Source: Conus ventricosus (lineage: Eukaryota > Mollusca > Gastropoda > Neogastropoda > Conidae). Taken from it: a DNA stretch of 64,000 nt. The position numbers and the translations under genes are program-made. The stretch lies in contig CM031616.1 in assembly GCA_018398815.1 (NCBI GenBank), positions 73,088,116 through 73,152,115 of the forward strand, written 5' to 3'. Each line of letters starts with the position of its first letter. Position 1 is the first letter of the stretch. Positions 1-12,112 of the stretch are shown here, in pieces. The notes beneath the pieces were generated by a model, which was not told the DNA's origin, did not search any database, and worked only from the letters and a program-made list of their open reading frames with translations.

Positions 1-290
1 AGCATTGTTCAACATGTTTCGCTTCATTTCACTACAGAAGTTATTGTGTTCACAGAATGGGATAAGCATTGTTAAACATGTTTCGCTTCATTTTCACTAC
101 AGAAGTTATTGTGTTCACAGAAATGTGAGATAAGCATTGTTCAACATGTTTCGCTTCATTTTCACTACAGAAGTTATTGTGTTCACAGAATGTGAGATAA
201 GCATTGTTCAACATGTTTTGCTTCATTTTCACTACAGAAGTTATTGTGTTCACAGAATGTGAGATAAGCATTGTTCAACATGCTTGGCTG
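1..290. repeat. Minisatellite, ~65-bp unit, first copy
   Basis: Four to five tandem units of about 65 bp carry the core ATAAGCATTGTTCAACATG followed by TTTCGCTTCATTTTCACTAC. The array begins before the window edge. The same array recurs at 15,062-15,375, so it belongs to the large duplicated block. Short open frames through it are repeat read-through. Confidence 0.95.
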
Positions 291-731
291 AAGCAATAAG
301 TTTTGGGCCGTGCCTTAAAAGCAGATAAGATGGGAGGGTTTCACTAGGGGGGAGGAAATGATTTCCCAGACAGTTGGGGGCAGCAAAGAATTTATTTTAA
401 ATGACATATGTTAAAATTCAGGAGTTTCTGACTAAGTCCAGATCTATGTGATGACTGGTATGCGGAGAGGCAGAGGGCAGGTATGGTGGAGAGAACCATC
501 CAAGAAACGGAAGGCAAGAGTGGCTAGTGTGTACTGATAGCCAAATCTAACTGGGGAGCCAGTGGTGGTGTAATATCATTTTCTTTATTTAGGGTTTAAG
601 TTTGCGCTGCGTTGCTTTGAATTAAACTGAGCTGGGAAACTGTGTTCTGCTGGCCAGCCGTGCAATACTGACTTACCATAATTAGGTGGAGAAGCAGTTT
701 GGTGAACTGAGTGCTTTTGTGTGTGTTGCAG
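291..731. other. Intron-like sequence upstream of the duplicated Phafin-2 exon
   Basis: No coding or RNA signal is seen here. The stretch aligns by eye, with many small indels, to 15,376-15,810. In both places it ends in a TTGCAG acceptor in front of the same small exon. I read it as intronic sequence of the Phafin-2 gene, present twice in the window. Confidence 0.6.
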
Positions 732-800
732 TCAAATCGGAGTCCAACACCCGGCGGATAATAAACTGTGTAGAGCAATGCTTTGGATCTGCAGGACCCG
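732..800 (+). CDS. PLEKHF2: Phafin-2 N-terminal exon, first copy (partial, disturbed)
   Basis: The exon follows TTGCAG and ends at GTGAGA. Read with two leading bases it gives SESNTRRI, then NCVEQCFGSAG, which matches the segment just before the PH domain of Phafin-2 (human has NTRRI, VENCFG, AGQ). Compared with the copy at 15,811 it carries three extra bases (a doubled ATA). Its end reads CCCG where the other copy has CAG, so the phase-0 glutamine at the exon border is lost. Both copies may be real, with only one spliced, or one may be a false duplicate from uncollapsed haplotypes next to the N gap. The start codon and first coding exon are not recognised in the window. The exon identity is well supported; which copy is used is unknown. 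Confidence 0.7.
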
Positions 801-967
801 GTGAGAGGGTGCTGTGAGAGTGATGGAAATGACATAGAAATTGTCCAAGTGTTGTAAACCAAACCCGCCTCTGCCTTTTTGTTGCTCTGTGTGCTCTATC
901 CTGAAACAGCCAGCATGTTGACCCTGAGCAGTTAGTTTTTTATCTACGCATGGGTGCAACTCTTCTG

Positions 968-1949
968 GGGTTCTCTTTATTTACCTCCTTCTGTCCCGGT
1001 TTGTCGTCAGGACCTTGTCAGTTGATAGGAGACTTCCTCGACCTTTTTTGCTTTGGGTGACTTTAACGGTCACAATCCTCTTTGGGGGGGGTGTCAGTAC
1101 GTCACCAGAGGTCTGCTAATTGAGGATGTCCTTTCAGGGCTTGGATTTGTGCTGTCTGAATGACGGATCTGCAACTTACCTCCCCCTCTTCCACAGGTTC
1201 ACTTTCGTGTTTAGATTTGTCGGTCTGTGACCCTCGCTGGTCTGGATATGAGTGGTCTGTCCATGACGATCTGCACGGAAGTGCCATTTCCCTGTCCTTC
1301 TACACCTGTATTAACTGAACACGTCTCTGTCTCTCCGCATCTAAATTATAAAAAGCAAAAAATGGGATCTATTTGCAGCCACGTTTTCTAAGGAGTTCCA
1401 GGACACTGATTTTTTTTCAGAGTCCGGGGCCCCGCTGAATCAACTGACTAACGCTAAAGATCAAATGTGCTAAAGCCTGTATTCCAGTGTCTTCCGATTT
1501 AAAATTCAAATGCCAAAAACACCCCGGTTCGATTCAGAATGCCAACAAATTTCCAAAGTTAGAAAAGGGCTCAGCGTCAGGATAAACCCAAAGACCTTCG
1601 GGTCCCAAACGCTCGAGCCCATCAGAAACTCCGTGCTAAATCAAGACCCCACTTTTAAAATCAGTTAAAAGTCGGTCCCGGAGAAGCTTCTGCTCCAGGC
1701 TGACATCAAAAACTTCCAAGAAAAAAGTGTGGAACATCATTAAGAAAATCAAAGGGAAGAACACCTGTCCCACTGTGAACCATCTCAAGTTTTCGGATTC
1801 TTAATAACAGAAAAAAAAAGCAGTTGCTAATCTGCTTGCTTCAACCATTGAAAAGAATTCCTCCTTTCTAATAAATCAGCCACTTTTGTAAAAACAAAGC
1901 CTAAAAAAAAATCCCCTGCAACTTTCATCCGACAACAGGAAGAAAACCC
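968..1949 (+). mobile_element. LINE copy 1a, I/Nimb-like, 5'-truncated, cut by the gap
   Basis: This is the endonuclease part of a non-LTR retrotransposon. Around 1055-1090 a frame reads GDFNGHNP, a signature of APE-type LINE endonucleases. Around 1240-1300 it reads WSVHDDLHGS, with the SDHF motif clear in the parallel copy at 16,340-16,390. The 5' truncation point is the same as in copy 2 (16,035), so it was copied with the surrounding block rather than inserted separately. Many frameshifts make it non-coding. The element runs into the assembly gap at 1950. Confidence 0.85.
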
Positions 1950-2949
1950 NNNNNNNNNNNNNNNNNNNNNNNNNNNNNNNNNNNNNNNNNNNNNNNNNNN
2001 NNNNNNNNNNNNNNNNNNNNNNNNNNNNNNNNNNNNNNNNNNNNNNNNNNNNNNNNNNNNNNNNNNNNNNNNNNNNNNNNNNNNNNNNNNNNNNNNNNNN
2101 NNNNNNNNNNNNNNNNNNNNNNNNNNNNNNNNNNNNNNNNNNNNNNNNNNNNNNNNNNNNNNNNNNNNNNNNNNNNNNNNNNNNNNNNNNNNNNNNNNNN
2201 NNNNNNNNNNNNNNNNNNNNNNNNNNNNNNNNNNNNNNNNNNNNNNNNNNNNNNNNNNNNNNNNNNNNNNNNNNNNNNNNNNNNNNNNNNNNNNNNNNNN
2301 NNNNNNNNNNNNNNNNNNNNNNNNNNNNNNNNNNNNNNNNNNNNNNNNNNNNNNNNNNNNNNNNNNNNNNNNNNNNNNNNNNNNNNNNNNNNNNNNNNNN
2401 NNNNNNNNNNNNNNNNNNNNNNNNNNNNNNNNNNNNNNNNNNNNNNNNNNNNNNNNNNNNNNNNNNNNNNNNNNNNNNNNNNNNNNNNNNNNNNNNNNNN
2501 NNNNNNNNNNNNNNNNNNNNNNNNNNNNNNNNNNNNNNNNNNNNNNNNNNNNNNNNNNNNNNNNNNNNNNNNNNNNNNNNNNNNNNNNNNNNNNNNNNNN
2601 NNNNNNNNNNNNNNNNNNNNNNNNNNNNNNNNNNNNNNNNNNNNNNNNNNNNNNNNNNNNNNNNNNNNNNNNNNNNNNNNNNNNNNNNNNNNNNNNNNNN
2701 NNNNNNNNNNNNNNNNNNNNNNNNNNNNNNNNNNNNNNNNNNNNNNNNNNNNNNNNNNNNNNNNNNNNNNNNNNNNNNNNNNNNNNNNNNNNNNNNNNNN
2801 NNNNNNNNNNNNNNNNNNNNNNNNNNNNNNNNNNNNNNNNNNNNNNNNNNNNNNNNNNNNNNNNNNNNNNNNNNNNNNNNNNNNNNNNNNNNNNNNNNNN
2901 NNNNNNNNNNNNNNNNNNNNNNNNNNNNNNNNNNNNNNNNNNNNNNNNN
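1950..2949. other. Assembly gap of exactly 1000 N
   Basis: One thousand unknown bases in an exactly round number indicate a placeholder of unknown true size. Any open frame drawn across it is an artefact. The sequence just after it (2950-3170) contains odd homopolymer runs and was not assigned. Confidence 0.99.
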
Positions 2950-3174
2950 TTCTTTTTAAAATTCCCCCCCCGGGGGGCCCCCATAAAACCTTTTGGGGAA
3001 AATTTTAAAGGGGGTTATTGGTGCCTTTTTGATTACCCGCCACCTGGGCAGGCCACACTCCGAACTTCGGGGGATTTGGGGATGATTTTTATGCTAGGAG
3101 TTTGTCACGCTGAAGACAATCCCACATACATGCGGCTAACACTTGTATCGGGTTGCCTTCATGGTCTAACCTTA

Positions 3175-6100
3175 ACCAACACTCTTTTCTTATCTTTCAA
3201 AACCTGCAAAACATCCACGTGGCTGTCGGGCGGTGTTGCCCTTCTCCTACACAAAACTCTGTTGTATAGTCCTGTCGCTCTGTCTTACCTCCCTTCAGGC
3301 TGTAGCTGCGAGAGTCACTCTCCACAAGACTGTGACAATCTGTTCCCTTTATCTACCTCCTTCTGTCCGGTTTGTCGTCAGGACCTTGTCAGTCTGATAA
3401 GAGAACTTCCTCGACCTTTTTTGCTGTTGGTGACTTTAACGGTCACAACCCTCTTTGGGTAGTGCGGTACGTCATCCAGAGGTCTGCTGATTGAGGATGT
3501 CCTTTCGATTTGGATTTGTGTTGTCTGAACGACGGATCTGCAACTTACCTCCACTCTTCCACAGGTTCACTTTCGTGTTTAGATTTGTCGGTTTGTGACC
3601 CCTTTTGTCAAACACAAAGCCCTAAAAGAAAAATCTCCCTGCAACTTTTCATCCGACAAATGGAAGACTACAATCTTCCTTTTACATTAAACGAGCTGAA
3701 ATCTGCCTTACTCTCTTGCAGCGATTCCTCTCCAGGTATAGATGACATACATTATCAACTATTGAAACATCTTCCGCAAGAAGGTCTGAACATCCTGTTA
3801 CAGGTATACAACCACGTGTGGACTACAGGTTGCTTTCCACCCTCTTGGCGGACAGCCCTCATTATTCCCATCCCCAAACCTGGAAAAGTTCTTTCTAATC
3901 CATCTAACTACCGTCCCATAGCTTTGACCAGCTGTGTCTGTAAATTGATGGAAAAAATGGTCAATGCTAGGCTCATGTGGAAACTCGAAACCGATGGCCT
4001 TTTGGCGAAAGAACAGTGTGGTTTTCCGCAAACATCGTAGTACAGTTGACCATTTGATTCGTCTGGAATCTACACTTAGGAACGCTTTTTTAAACAGACA
4101 GCATGCAGTGGCAATTTTCTTTGACTTGGAGAAGGCCTACGATACCACCTGGAAGTCGGGGATACTTCATGATCTCCACGAACTGGGTTTTCGAGGTCAT
4201 CTTCCGCTTTTTATTCAAAATTTTTTGGCCGAACGACAGTTTCAGTCCGGTTGGCACCACCTCTCTGATGTCAGAGCAGGAGTTGGGTGTTCCACAGGGG
4301 AGCATACTATCTCCTGCCCTCTTTAGTATTAAGATCTACAACATTGTTCAAATCAGATTTCAGCAGGGTTCAGACTGCTCATTGTTTGTGGATGATTTGC
4401 TGTCTACCAACTGGGAAGCCGTACCCAGTGTCCACGCAGGCTCCAGCTTTGCGTAGATAAAATCCATCGGGGGACGGATGAAAACGGTTTTTCACCTTTT
4501 CTGCTACAAAAACCCAGTTTATTCACATCCATAATTTCCGTCCAGTTTTTTCCAGATCCGAACTTCAAGTAGGGAAATCTCGCCATTTCTCCACTGTTAA
4601 AGAGGCCAAATTTCTGGGAGTCATTTTTGACCAAAAACTTAACTTAGCTCAGCATATTGAAAACCTCAAAACTGCATTCCAAGGCACTGCATATTCTGCG
4701 GGTCGTAGCACACACCGACTTGGGGCCTGAATAAGAAAACTTTGTTGCACCTCCTACAGAGCCCTGGTCCGTTCCAAACTGAAACTACGGTTGTGCTGTG
4801 ACGGCTCCGCAAGATCATCTTACCTCAAACACTTGGACGCCTATCCACCATCAAGGGCTTCGTCTCTGGTCTTGGAGCGTCCGCAACCACCCCTGTGTAA
4901 CAGCCTGTACTCAGAGCGGGTGAAACCTTCACTGTCCAACCGCAGGCGAAACTGTCTTTGAATTATTACATCCGACTGTTCACAGAACCGCAGAATCCTG
5001 CCTATGACTGTGTTTTTTGACCCTCCGTTCCAAAGTACGTTTGAAAATAACCCGAAATGTAATCCCGCCGATTTTGGGCTTCGTAAGGCAGCCTCACGTG
5101 CGGAAATGCAGGTATAGACCTGGGAGTAAGTTTTCCATTTTCCAAGTTTCCGGATCAACCTCCATCCGACTTTTTTCACACCAAGATTCGTTTCGATCTT
5201 GCAGCTTTCCGTAAGGAGCCTACCAGCTCTCTGGCGTACAAGGCTTGTATGCTTGAGCTCTGTTCCAAATTCCCATCCTATCAAAAAAGTTTTCACTGGA
5301 CGTCCAAGTCTGAGGATGGAGTGGCCTGTGCAGCTCTACTGGCCCTGGGGCTCCTTCTCAATACTGTTGGAACATATCCATATCCGATGCTTACTGTCTA
5401 TTTCTGCTGAACTACTGCTCTGGTACTGGCCTTTGAAGAAAATCTCACATTCTTCAAAGAGGGGAAAAAAAAAAAAAAACTTTCTGGTTCGTCGATTCGC
5501 TGTCCCAACTTTGAAGCCATAGCAGGCCCCAACCTTCAGCATCCAGAACTTTTGCATTTCTTTGAACTTTTTTAGCCAATTTGAAAGCGGGTACGATAAC
5601 AACATTACTCTTGCATTTCCTGGTCATGTTAGGCATCGGCGGGAACGAACTGGTGATCGTTTAGCCAAGCACGCACAAGAGAGAAACTGTCCAACATTTT
5701 ATCCCCTGTATCAGATGTGAAACCCAAAATTAACGATATGTGAGAGACCTCTGGCAGAAGGATTGGAACACAACAGACCGAGTAACAAACTCTTTCAGAT
5801 CCGTCCAAACCTTAAGGACTTCCTCCATCCACACGGTAGGTCGTAAAGAGGAAACGGTTTTCTATGTGCCGGCTGCACACGCGCCATTCGAATTTTAACC
5901 CATTTTACCTTTTAAAAGAGTGAAGAAGCTCACGAGGTGCATTCCATGTCATGCGCCACTCACAATGAAACATGTTCTTTTAGAGTGTAGGGACTTTCAC
6001 GATGTGAGACACAAACATTTTTAACAGCGGAGTCCTTGAAGATCCCGTTCAGGGCTGTCCCGCCAGACGTGATCCTTGAGTTTTTGAAAGAGATTACATT

Positions 6101-6310
6101 TTTCATCTGAATAAATTTAAACGGAAAAAGATTTTTAATGCAATTTCTGGTGCGTTTCTAGACGATGTCCATTTAATGCGATGTGTGAAAGTTTGGTTTT
6201 TTTTTTTTTTTTTTTTTTCCAAATGACTGTGAGTTGAATTTAACGTGGTACAGCCCTGATGTGGCCCTCTGCGCGGCGGGGCGATAAGCAACATTATCTT
6301 ATTCTTATCT
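3175..6310 (+). mobile_element. LINE copy 1b, I/Nimb-like, with internal deletion
   Basis: Same family as copies 2 and 3. In order: endonuclease remnants (3175-3600), reverse transcriptase (about 3660-4450) and an RNase H domain (about 5280-5700). The RT includes a long open stretch with SPGIDDIHYQ, NYRPIALTS and, in another frame, DLEKAYDT, GVPQGSILSP and the catalytic FVDD at 4385-4396. The RNase H part includes a frame with GHVGIGGNELV-like sequence near 5630. A C-terminal region with a cysteine cluster (about 5860-6000) precedes the 3' tail near 6255-6310 that reads GATAAGCAACATTATCTTA. Relative to copy 2 about 670 bp are missing at 3602, between the end of the endonuclease and the RT. 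Several indels break the frame, so it is a dead copy. Confidence 0.9.
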
Positions 6311-6366
6311 TACACACACACACCCACCACACACACACACAAGCATCACACAAGACGTATAGACCA

Positions 6367-6404
<38 letters not shown>

Positions 6405-6430
6405 CACACACACACACACTGTGGTGTGTG
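6311..6430. repeat. (CA)n-rich microsatellite at the LINE tail
   Basis: Interrupted CA repeats directly follow the 3' tail of LINE copy 1b. Open frames of alternating His/Thr or Val/Cys here are repeat translation. Confidence 0.95.
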
Positions 6431-6649
6431 TGAATGAGTGATAAATAAAATTCTGTTTATTGCTTTTGTAACATAAATAGTGTCAATTCTCCTAAGCTTT
6501 GTTGAAAGCTGTGTGTATTGAGGAGGAGATGGGTGGGTGGAGAGGATGAATCTGTCTGTCTTTGAGGTGGTCAAGGGAAAGGGTAAGAGTCAAGGGTGGG
6601 AGGTTGGGAGGAGGTGGGGGGTGGTTTGAATTCCTTTTGAACTTTGTCT

Positions 6650-7610
6650 ATGCACAGTGCACTGAACTGTCTAATGCAGAGGCTTTGAAAACTGCACAGC
6701 AAGGCAAATGAAACTGTCAGGGCAAGGCATTGAACTGGCCAAAGCGAAGGGCACTGAACTGTCAGTGACAGGCATTGAATCTGCCAATGCAAGGCACTAA
6801 CCTGTCAGGCAAAGGCACATACTGCCAATGCAAGGCACCTGAACTGCCAATGCAAGGCTATAACCTGCCCAATGCAAGGAACTGAACTGCCAAGCAAGGC
6901 TTTGAACTGCCACTCAAGGCACTGAACGTCCATGCAGGCTTTGAATGCCAATGCAAGGCACTGAACTTCACTGCAAGGCACTGGAACTGCCAATGCAAGG
7001 CACTGAAACTGCCAATGCAAAGCACTGAACTGCCAAATGCAAGGCTTTGAACAGCAATGCAAGCAATGAACCTGATCAGTGCAAGGCTTTGAACTGCAAT
7101 GCAAGGACTGAACTGCCAATGCAAGGCTTTTGAAACGGTCAATGCAAGGCACTGAACTGCAATGCACTGAACTGCCAATGCAAGGCACTGAAACTGCCAA
7201 TGCAAAGGGCACTGAACTGTCCAGTGCAAGGCTTTTGAACTACCAATGCAAGGCTTTGAACTGCCAAAGCAAAGGCTTTGAACTGCTAAACGCCAAGGCA
7301 CTGAACTGCAATGCAAAGCACTGACCAGCCATCCAAGCACTGAACTGCCATTGGCAGGCTTTGGAACTGCCAATGCAAGGCACTGAACTGCCAGTGCAAA
7401 GGCTTTGAACTGCAAATGCAAAGCAATGAACCTGCCAATGCAAGGCTTTGAAGCAATGCAAGGCTTTGAACTGTCAGTGCAAAGCACCTGAACCTGCCAA
7501 TGCAAGGCATTGACCATCCAATGCAAGGCACTGAAATGCCAATGCAAGGCTTTGAACTGCAAAGCAAGGCTTTAGACACTGCCCAAGGCTTTGCTACAAG
7601 CAGCAATGAA
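6650..7610. repeat. Minisatellite, ~21-bp unit, about 40 copies
   Basis: The unit is close to CACTGAACTGCCAATGCAAGG, with an alternate start CTTTGAAC. Frequent one-base insertions and deletions vary the length. Because 21 is a multiple of three, long antisense frames rich in LHWQF and ALHW appear; they are not genes. The array ends near 7610 and unique sequence follows. Confidence 0.97.
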
Positions 7611-10250
7611 AAGGGTAAATTTTCCTTCACCCTGGGCAGCAACGGCAACATCTTTGGAATGATGAAGCTCTTAAGCTTTCCCACCCCACCTGCCAGTTCG
7701 CCCAGTCACGTGATGATATTCCTCTGCCAACCAATGCCGAGTTCTTCTGGAATCAAAGCTAATCTCCCTCAAGAGTGGGAAGTTTGGGGGAAATGCGTGG
7801 TAGATATCCCTGAAAAAACGGTGCTAGGAAGCAGATAGGAAAGAGAATGGAGTTGAGAGGGGCGTGGGAAGGGGCTGGTGTGGGGGTGGGGCTAAGGGGG
7901 GGGGGGGGGTTGAGGAGTGGGGGACATGTTTATCTGCTTGAAACTTTAAAAGGGTCCAGGGCCGCGAGTGTTTTACAGCTTATCAGATTCCTGTAACAAC
8001 ATGGCTGTTTTGCGTTTCATCCCCATGTTTTCCAGGACCTGGTGAAAGGTTTACAAAAGCTGTGTCCCGGTGGAGCCTGTCTGTCTGTCTGTCCTGAAGA
8101 TGATGCTGTCATAAAACATCCATAGTATAGACAGAGGCTGTGACTTTTGCTTGCAAAACACTGGCTTGAAGGTTTGGAGTAGAATTTCCGTCTGGAACCC
8201 TCAAAATGCATCAAGTAAATGGCGGCGAGTTTCATGATGTCGAATCTGTGTCCTTTGATTGTGTGACTGTTTTGAGGGGATGTTTGCCCTTATCAGCCGC
8301 TCCTCCATGGCGCGGATGACTGAGAGCTTGGTTGGTTCTTTGAAGAAGATGAAGACTGCCTTCTGCAGCTTGGTGTGCTGTTTGCCTGTAGCCAAGTGTA
8401 TTGGTTTCGTGGGTATCTGCCTGTTCCACCTTAAGGGCGACACTAGGGACAAAATCCTCCCTTTGGTACTGAAATATTTTTGTACTGACCCTGAACTGGC
8501 AAACCTGTTTGGGTTGACTGCTCTGGGATCTTCAGACCACACATGCTGCATACACTCCTGCCGTCATGTGAAGGTGATACAGAGACCTCAGCAACAAGGC
8601 GGTGCCAGTGTGGCTGGCGAGGCTGTTAAAGTCAATCAGCTGGTAAGAAAGAATATGGTGGTAAAGTATGTGAAAAGAAATGAGTATGGCTGTAGCTGTG
8701 CCCTCCATTATCAGCCTTCATTCTGTGCTGTCCTGCACCCAGCCAAGGAGAGGGAGAAGCCCTAGTCTGGGCACCATTCCTTCCTCTACCCCTCCTCCCC
8801 CCACTCCCTTATTCAGGGCATTACAGCAAAGTGGTTGGAACTGGATTTTACGAGGTTGGAAGATTTGAACAAATCATGGAGAAATCTTAATGACGTGTAG
8901 TGATCGACTCCTCAGAAAATAATGATACCAGGTTTTTCTTCTTGCTATGACTATGTAGTTAATTTTAATTTATGTGTTTCACAAGTTGATTGCAAACATT
9001 GCTTAGAATCTTTGGCAAAACGCTTAGCAACACTGTGCAAGTAAGAGAAAACCAACAACACAGTTGACAGGACCTTTTCACAATGGACTGTGCAGTCACT
9101 GCAGTCAATCAATACAAGTGCAACATAAAACACTGTGTGAATCCAGTGTCAGTAAGCACGCATGAAGACAGACAGAAACATTGATATTACTTTTTATCAT
9201 CCATGCAAATCCATCCTGGAAGCTGTGTATGAAATATATAACCTACAAAATCTTGTGTCTTTATTTTGGACTATTGGTTTATAATAAAAAAAACAACAAT
9301 CTGTTCCATATGAACTTGGGCACACTATCACTTGCTTTATTATTGCCTGTTAAAAGCAGGGAAGCTAGTAGGCCACAACAGAATGAGTAAAAGGTGCGAT
9401 GAAATCAACTACAGTATCTGTTTTGAGAAATGCTGGCTTGGTGAGTGTTTCCATATTTCACATTGAAAACAACAAAATTCTGCGGAACTTTAAAACCATC
9501 AGTTCTGTAGAAGATGTTCTGTTGATCTGCAGCATCATTGCTTAATTAACAATCTGAGTATTGTGTGTGATGAGTCATAGCACTCAGCACAGTGGTAGCA
9601 GTAATTTTGTGAATTGTTCAAATTTGAAACCGTTTCAGGGCTTTCGATACTATGTACACTTTTGTCATTTTTCTTTTTATTCCCCACAAAACCCTTCTTA
9701 GTTTTGTTTCTTGCTTCTTCACCTGTTGGTGACTGGCATTATGGTTTGAATCGCAGATTTCTGTACTCTCATGTTTGTATCATATTTATTGTTTTACTGT
9801 TTGTATTGACTTTTTCTGGTAAGGTCTTTTGAGGTCACGACATTGCTGATAAGCAAGTTTGCTGACAACTAGACCTCAGTCACTGCTGCTGTTAGTGATT
9901 TGGAGTAAATTTGTAAGGATGTGAGAGAGACACACAGAGAGTGTATATATGAATGTGTATGAGTGTGCGTGCATGTGTGCGTGCATGTATGTGTGTATGT
10001 CTGTGTGTGTGTTTAACAATCAATATTGGGCGGTTCAGGAACTGAGACCTCATGTCTTCCATGGAGAAGGAAGACCTGACACAACTGTCAAATTATGAAG
10101 CATCAACGTGTAAATGGGGAAGTTTTAGCTGTAGTCCTATTAATCTTTTTGCAGTCACAGACTCACATTCATGTAGTTGCATGCACATGCGCATTCACGC
10201 ATATGCGCACAGGCAGGACCATGCACACTCACACATTTTATCTCTCTGTC
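7611..10250. other. Unassigned sequence
   Basis: No family was recognised. There is a poly-G run near 7892-7909 and a short GTCT run near 8080-8095. The stretch 8201-8765 is open on both strands: 168 codons on + from 8259, and 116 codons on - ending at 8201. I could not match either translation to a domain, and neither shows splice-supported continuation. An old transposon or pseudogene fragment is as likely as a gene. Confidence 0.6.
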
Positions 10251-10257
10251 TCTGAAA

Positions 10258-10282
10258 CACACACATAAACACTCGTACACAA

Positions 10283-10335
<53 letters not shown>

Positions 10336-10339
10336 CTCG

Positions 10340-10410
<71 letters not shown>

Positions 10411-10482
10411 GCGCTTGCGCGCGCATGCACACGCACGCACGCACGCACACACACACGCTCGCACACACACACACACACACAC

Positions 10483-10532
<50 letters not shown>
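10258..10532. repeat. Long (CA)n microsatellite with GC-rich interruptions
   Basis: Nearly continuous CA dinucleotides span about 270 bp and are broken by CGCGCGCG and CGCACGCA patches. Alternating purine-pyrimidine tracts of this kind can adopt left-handed DNA (known property; not shown here). Open frames through it are meaningless. Confidence 0.98.
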
Positions 10533-10773
10533 ACGGCAGCAGTAAACATAGACCAATGCCACAGACATGATGCCAGGCAGGAGACAAAAACTGCAATAGA
10601 ATTCCCCATCATCTTTTTTCTTTCTTTCTCTCTTTCTCTTTTTTCTCCCCAACTTCAACAGCCAGATGTCTATGTACAGCACACAGCCACCCCCCCCCCC
10701 ACCCCCCTTCCCACAGTGCGGGCAGCAGGATCACTGCCCTTGCACCCTTGTGGTTCAGTGGTTGGAATCTGGG

Positions 10774-10774
<1 letters not shown>

Positions 10775-10825
<51 letters not shown>
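10775..10825. repeat. Poly-G run of about 51 bases
   Basis: An uninterrupted run of G. Such a run may be a real tract or a sequencing artefact, and its true length is unreliable. It produces polyglycine in one frame. Confidence 0.9.
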
Positions 10826-10827
<2 letters not shown>

Positions 10828-10984
10828 GGTGTAGCCCAGCCAACCACACAGGGCGTGGTCAACGCTGCGTCAGCCACCAGGCCTGCAGTGAATCAAAGCA
10901 CTGTGACATAATACAGCAGAGCTGTTGTCAAGGGACATCCGTTTATAGCAGTTGATCTATTCACAAGCAGGATGAGTGAAACGA

Positions 10985-11620
10985 GACCTGGCTGGGGACC
11001 TGGTCGTTCCACTTAGTTTATTATCACTGAATTGACATGAACAGTGAACGGAACTATGAGAAACTGAGTTTATTTATTGTCCGACCTGGCTGGGGGACCT
11101 GGACGTTCCACTTAGTTATTATCACTAAATTGACTTGAACAATGAACAGAACTATGAGAAACTGAGTTTATTTTGTCCGACCTGGCTGGGGGACCTGGAC
11201 GTTCCACTTAGTTTATTATCACTAAAATTGACATGAACAATGAACAGAACTATGAGAAACGAGTTTATTGTCTCCGACCTTGCTGGGGGACCCGGACGTT
11301 CCACTTAGTTTATTATCACTAAATTGACATGAACAATGAACAGAACTATGAGAAACTGAGTTTATTGTCTCCGACCTTGCTGGGGGACCTGGACGTTCCA
11401 CTTAGTTTATTATCACTAAATTGACATGAACAATGAACAGAACTATGAAAACTGAGTTTATTGTCTCCGACCTTGCTGGGGGATCACCAGATTGAAATAA
11501 ACAGTGAACAGAACTATGAGAAACTGAGTTTATTATCTCCAACCTGCTGGGGGATCACAAGATTGAAATGAATGGTGAACAGAACTATGAGAAACTGAGT
11601 TATTTTCTCCAGATTAAAAC
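10985..11620. repeat. Minisatellite, ~96-bp unit, 6-7 copies
   Basis: Units contain GGACGTTCCACTTAGTTTAT, then a CACTAAATTGACATGAAC core and AGAACTATGAGAAACTGAG. The last two units are shortened, losing the GGACGTTCC part. The array is followed directly by a second, different array. Confidence 0.95.
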
Positions 11621-11624
11621 AGTT

Positions 11625-11920
11625 AGTGAGCAGAAATTTTGAGAAATAAAACAAGTGGTTAACTAAAAGAGGAAGAAGAAATAAAACAAGTGGTTAACTA
11701 AAAGAGGAAGAAGAAATAAAACAAGTGGTTAACTAAAAGAGGAAGAAGAAATAAAACAGTTAGTGAGCAGAATTGTGAGAAATAAAACAAGTGTTAACTA
11801 AAAGAGGAAGAAGAAATAAAACAAGTGGTTAACTAAAAGAGGAAGAAGAAATAAAACAAGTGGTTAACTAAAAGAGGAAGAAGAAATAAAACAAGTGTTA
11901 ACAAAAGAGGAAGAAGAAAA
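11625..11920. repeat. Minisatellite, ~35-bp unit, about 8 copies
   Basis: The unit is GAAATAAAACAAGTGGTTAA followed by CTAAAAGAGGAAGAA. A variant unit (CAGTTAGTGAGCAGAA) occurs at both ends of the first block, suggesting it was copied as part of a higher-order unit. Confidence 0.95.
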
Positions 11921-12112
11921 GAGACATGATACTGCCGCAGAAAAGACATCACCTGATTATCTGTGCCACATATGTTTATACACATGAATACTGCCGCAGA
12001 AAAGACATCACCTGATTATCTGTGCCACATATGTTTATACACATGATACTGCCGCAGAAAAGACATCACCTGATTATCTGTGCCACATATGTTTATACAC
12101 AAGCACTTCACA
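11921..12112. repeat. Minisatellite, ~60-bp unit, 3 copies
   Basis: Three units contain ACTGCCGCAGAAAAGACATC and then CACCTGATTATCTGTGCCAC. This is the third tandem array in a row with an unrelated unit. Confidence 0.93.

Noticed and set aside
1827..2984. A 385-codon minus-strand frame
   Set aside because: It is nearly all the 1000-N gap and cannot be evaluated.
3510..4456. An active reverse transcriptase gene
   Set aside because: Good RT motifs are present, but the domain is split over at least two frames and the endonuclease has a deletion, so it is a dead LINE copy.
10155..10690. Cys/Val- and His/Thr-rich proteins on both strands
   Set aside because: These are translations of the (CA)n microsatellite.
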